Assembly: GCA_018268735.1 (NCBI GenBank)
Contig: JAFDWA010000107.1
Coordinates: 1 to 6,215, forward strand
DNA from: Actinomycetota bacterium
Lineage (GTDB): Bacteria > Actinomycetota > Acidimicrobiia > Acidimicrobiales > Microtrichaceae
DNA length: 6,215 nucleotides
Direction of reading: 5' to 3'
Numbering within the stretch: position 1 is the stretch's first letter; each line of letters begins with the position of its first letter. Below the pieces are notes generated by a model, which had not been told where the DNA came from, searched no databases, and was given only the letters and a program-made list of their open reading frames with translations. Below, piece by piece: positions 4,395 to 6,215 of the stretch. The position numbers and the translations under genes were made by a program.

Positions 4395-5717
4395 TCATCC
4401 GCCCCGCCGCCGCACGCGCAGCTTGATCGGGGTCGCCTCCAGGTCGAACTCCTCGCGGAGCATGCGCTCCAGGTAGCGGAGGTAGCTCGCCGGGAGCGTC
4501 TTGTTGGCGAACAAGGTGAACGTCGGCGGGTCCGATGCACCCTGGGTTGCGTACAGCACCCGGGCGCCGTGCGGTCCGGGTTGGGCCTGCTGGGCGCGAC
4601 GGATCACGTCGTTGACCTGTCGGGTCGGGATGCGGGTGTGGTAGGCGTCGATGGAGACCTCGAGCGCCGGAAGCAACCGGTGCACGCCCCGGCCCGTCAG
4701 CGCCGAGATGCGCAGCACGGCGGCGTCGCCGAGGAAGTGCAGGCGTTGGCCGAGCTGGTACAGGACGTCCTTGCGACGCTCCTCGTCGAGCAGCTCCCAC
4801 TTGTTCAACAGCACCACGATCGGACATCCCGCACCGTCGACGCGCTCTGCCAGCCGCTGGTCCTGGTGGGTGACCCCTTCGGTCGCGTCGATGACCAGCA
4901 GTGCGACGTCGGCCCCGTCGACGGCCTTGAGTGCACGGACCATCGAGAAGTACTCGGTGCCCTCGTCGATCCGCGACTTGCGGCGCATGCCGGCGGTGTC
5001 GACGAAGCGCAGCGGGCCGATCTCGGTGTCCACGACGGTGTCGACGGCGTCACGTGTCGTACCCGGCATGTCGTGGACCACTGCACGGTCCTCGCCGATG
5101 AGCCGGTTGAACAACGTCGACTTGCCGACGTTCGGCCGGCCGACGAGGGCGACGGAGATGACCCCCTCCCCCTCGTCCATGTCGGACTGCTCGACGTCGA
5201 CGCCGGCGTCTGGCTCCTCGGCCGGCAGCTCGCCGATGATCACGTCCAGCAGGTCGCCGGTGCCGCGCCCGTGCAGCGCCGAGATCGCGAAGGGTTCACC
5301 GAGGCCGAGCGACATCAGCTCCCAGATCGATGCCTCGTGGCTCGCATCGTCCACCTTGTTCGCGACCACGTGGACCGGGGCATCGAGCGAACGGAGGAGA
5401 TGCGCGACCTGTGCGTCCTCGTCGGTGACGCCGACCCGCGTGTCCACCACGAACAGGACGACGTCCGCGGAGCGGATCGCCTGCTCGGACTGGGTGCTCA
5501 CCTTGCGGTCGAGCTCGGTGCCGCCGCTCATCCAACCACCTGTGTCGACGAGCAGGAACGGGCGACCGAGCCACTCGGCTTCGACCTCCTTGCGGTCCCG
5601 GGTGACTCCCGGCTTCTCCTCGACGATCGCGACGCGCCGCCCGAGGATCCGGTTCATCAGGGTGGACTTGCCGACGTTGGGGCGTCCGACGATCGCGACG
5701 ACGGGGAGCTCAGCCAC
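4395..5717 (-). CDS. der: Ribosome biogenesis GTPase Der (EngA), tandem GTPase
   Basis: Der is an essential GTPase that helps mature the 50S subunit. The 440-residue product, normal length, has two G domains and a C-terminal KH-like domain. Domain 1 shows GRPNVGKST (11-19), PGVTRD (36-41), DTGG (58-61), NKVD (120-123) and SAL (146-148). An acidic linker follows (163-185). Domain 2 shows GRPNVGKST (193-201), PGTTRD (218-223), DTAG (240-243), NKWE (305-308) and SAL (338-340). The KH-like domain (about 355-440) ends in IKLRVRRRGG. The G4 motif of domain 2 is NKWE where NKWD is usual. The open frame continues upstream to 5924, but the residues there are Arg/Ser-rich shadow of the DUF512 gene. GTG 5717 is preferred because GGAG lies 6 nt before it and the protein then starts VAELPVVAIVG; GTG 5729 is the alternative. 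The start overlaps the upstream stop by 8 nt. Confidence 0.96.
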   Translation of the reverse strand: MAELPVVAIVGRPNVGKSTLMNRILGRRVAIVEEKPGVTRDRKEVEAEWLGRPFLLVDTGGWMSGGTELDRKVSTQSEQAIRSADVVLFVVDTRVGVTDEDAQVAHLLRSLDAPVHVVANKVDDASHEASIWELMSLGLGEPFAISALHGRGTGDLLDVIIGELPAEEPDAGVDVEQSDMDEGEGVISVALVGRPNVGKSTLFNRLIGEDRAVVHDMPGTTRDAVDTVVDTEIGPLRFVDTAGMRRKSRIDEGTEYFSMVRALKAVDGADVALLVIDATEGVTHQDQRLAERVDGAGCPIVVLLNKWELLDEERRKDVLYQLGQRLHFLGDAAVLRISALTGRGVHRLLPALEVSIDAYHTRIPTRQVNDVIRRAQQAQPGPHGARVLYATQGASDPPTFTLFANKTLPASYLRYLERMLREEFDLEATPIKLRVRRRGG

Positions 5718-6215
5718 CGGTCGCTCCACTCGACACGGCGAACCGCCGCTCGGTCCGCTCCTCGAGGAGCGCCCGTCGAAGGGCGACCCCGTCGGTCGGG
5801 ACGACCTCCACGCGACGCGGCAGGTCCTCGGGCGACATCCCGTCGAGGAACACACCCCGCGACAGGCACACGTCGGGCAGCAGGTAGCGGTGCCCGGCCG
5901 GCTCGGCCTCCAGCGTGCGCGCAACGTCCTCGCCGACGATCAGACCAGCGACGGCGATGTCGACGCCGAAGTACCGGTTCTCGACCGGGATGATCCGAAC
6001 GCCGGCCCCATCGAGGCCTCCACGGCGTTCGTGGCGCAGCACGTCGTCGACGAGCGGTGCGAGGATCCTCGCACCGTAGGCGCCGGTGAGGATGCCGACC
6101 GGAGCGCCTGCACCTGCGATGTCGTGCGCCGCACGCCCACGACCTTCCTCGCCCGCAGCGTCCTCTCGGCGGTCACCGCGTCGTGCGCCGAGGCGCACCG
6201 GGGTGGGCGTGGGCG
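5710..6215 (-). CDS. DUF512 / radical-SAM-type protein, C-terminal part (5' truncated)
   Basis: About 168 codons are inside the window and the gene runs off the right edge, so the apparent GTG at 6198 is not taken as the start. Recognisable DUF512 features are PVGILTGAYGARILAPLVDDVL, VENRYFGVDIAVAGLIVGEDVARTL, and RYLLPDVCLSRGVFLDGMSPEDLPRRVEVVPTDG. The whole protein normally carries an N-terminal PDZ-like and radical-SAM-like region; none of its motifs fall inside this window. The biochemical role is not established as far as I know. In many Gram-positive genomes it stands immediately upstream of der, as here, with an 8-nt overlap, which supports both calls. The first 30 or so residues visible (Arg/Gly/Ala-rich) are less protein-like than the rest and are the least certain part. 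Confidence 0.82.
   Translation of the reverse strand, partial: PTPTPVRLGARRGDRREDAAGEEGRGRAAHDIAGAGAPVGILTGAYGARILAPLVDDVLRHERRGGLDGAGVRIIPVENRYFGVDIAVAGLIVGEDVARTLEAEPAGHRYLLPDVCLSRGVFLDGMSPEDLPRRVEVVPTDGVALRRALLEERTERRFAVSSGATGG

Noticed and set aside
4336..4398. 20-codon ORF (MSRTLYDRPDPTRRTSESGT) starting as ATGA over the der stop
   Set aside because: The overlap is neat, but the peptide is low-complexity, spans the ribosome site of the FKBP gene and has no support beyond position.
4212..5993. 593-codon + strand open frame opposite der
   Set aside because: It is antisense to a complete, motif-rich Der. Long antisense frames arise from third-position GC bias.

Overview
This is high-GC DNA with GC-rich third codon positions, several GTG starts and TANNNT-type -10 boxes. 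It looks like a chromosomal segment of an actinobacterium. The gene content and protein style suggest the Acidimicrobiia (Ilumatobacter-like) end of the phylum, but that placement is an inference from memory of homologues.

Left part, + strand (1-1087). The window opens in the last 38 codons of an unidentified gene. A type II toxin-antitoxin module of VapBC/PIN type follows: an 81-residue antitoxin with a ribbon-helix-helix-like N-terminus at 168-413, probably expressed from a leaderless promoter, and a PIN-domain toxin at 440-855. The toxin reading frame is broken by a single missing base near position 529. Restoring one base gives a complete 138-residue PIN protein with all acidic active-site residues, so this is either a recently inactivated toxin or a base-calling error. 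Two very small overlapping ORFs (867-950 and 947-1087) are weak gene candidates.

Middle (1088-1536). A gene-poor stretch holds a perfect 10-bp inverted repeat that acts as a probable terminator, a tRNA-Pro(GGG) gene on the - strand, and its likely promoter. The two gene sets converge here.

Right part, - strand (6215 down to 1537). A tightly packed co-directional cluster reads, in transcription order: a DUF512/radical-SAM-type protein (5' part outside the window), the double-GTPase ribosome assembly factor Der, a cytoplasmic FKBP-type prolyl isomerase, a second FKBP carried on a lipoprotein, an acyl-CoA carboxylase carboxyltransferase subunit, and a small zinc-ribbon membrane protein. Gaps are -8, 42, -10, 3 and 29 nt, so this is very probably one operon with translational coupling. 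DUF512-Der is a familiar pairing. The tandem FKBP pair followed at once by a carboxyltransferase is less expected.

No CRISPR array, insertion sequence or clearly new defence system is visible. The most informative oddities are the broken PIN toxin, the leaderless antitoxin promoter with its palindrome, the diverged tandem FKBPs, the NKWE motif in Der and the unassigned substrate signature of the carboxyltransferase.
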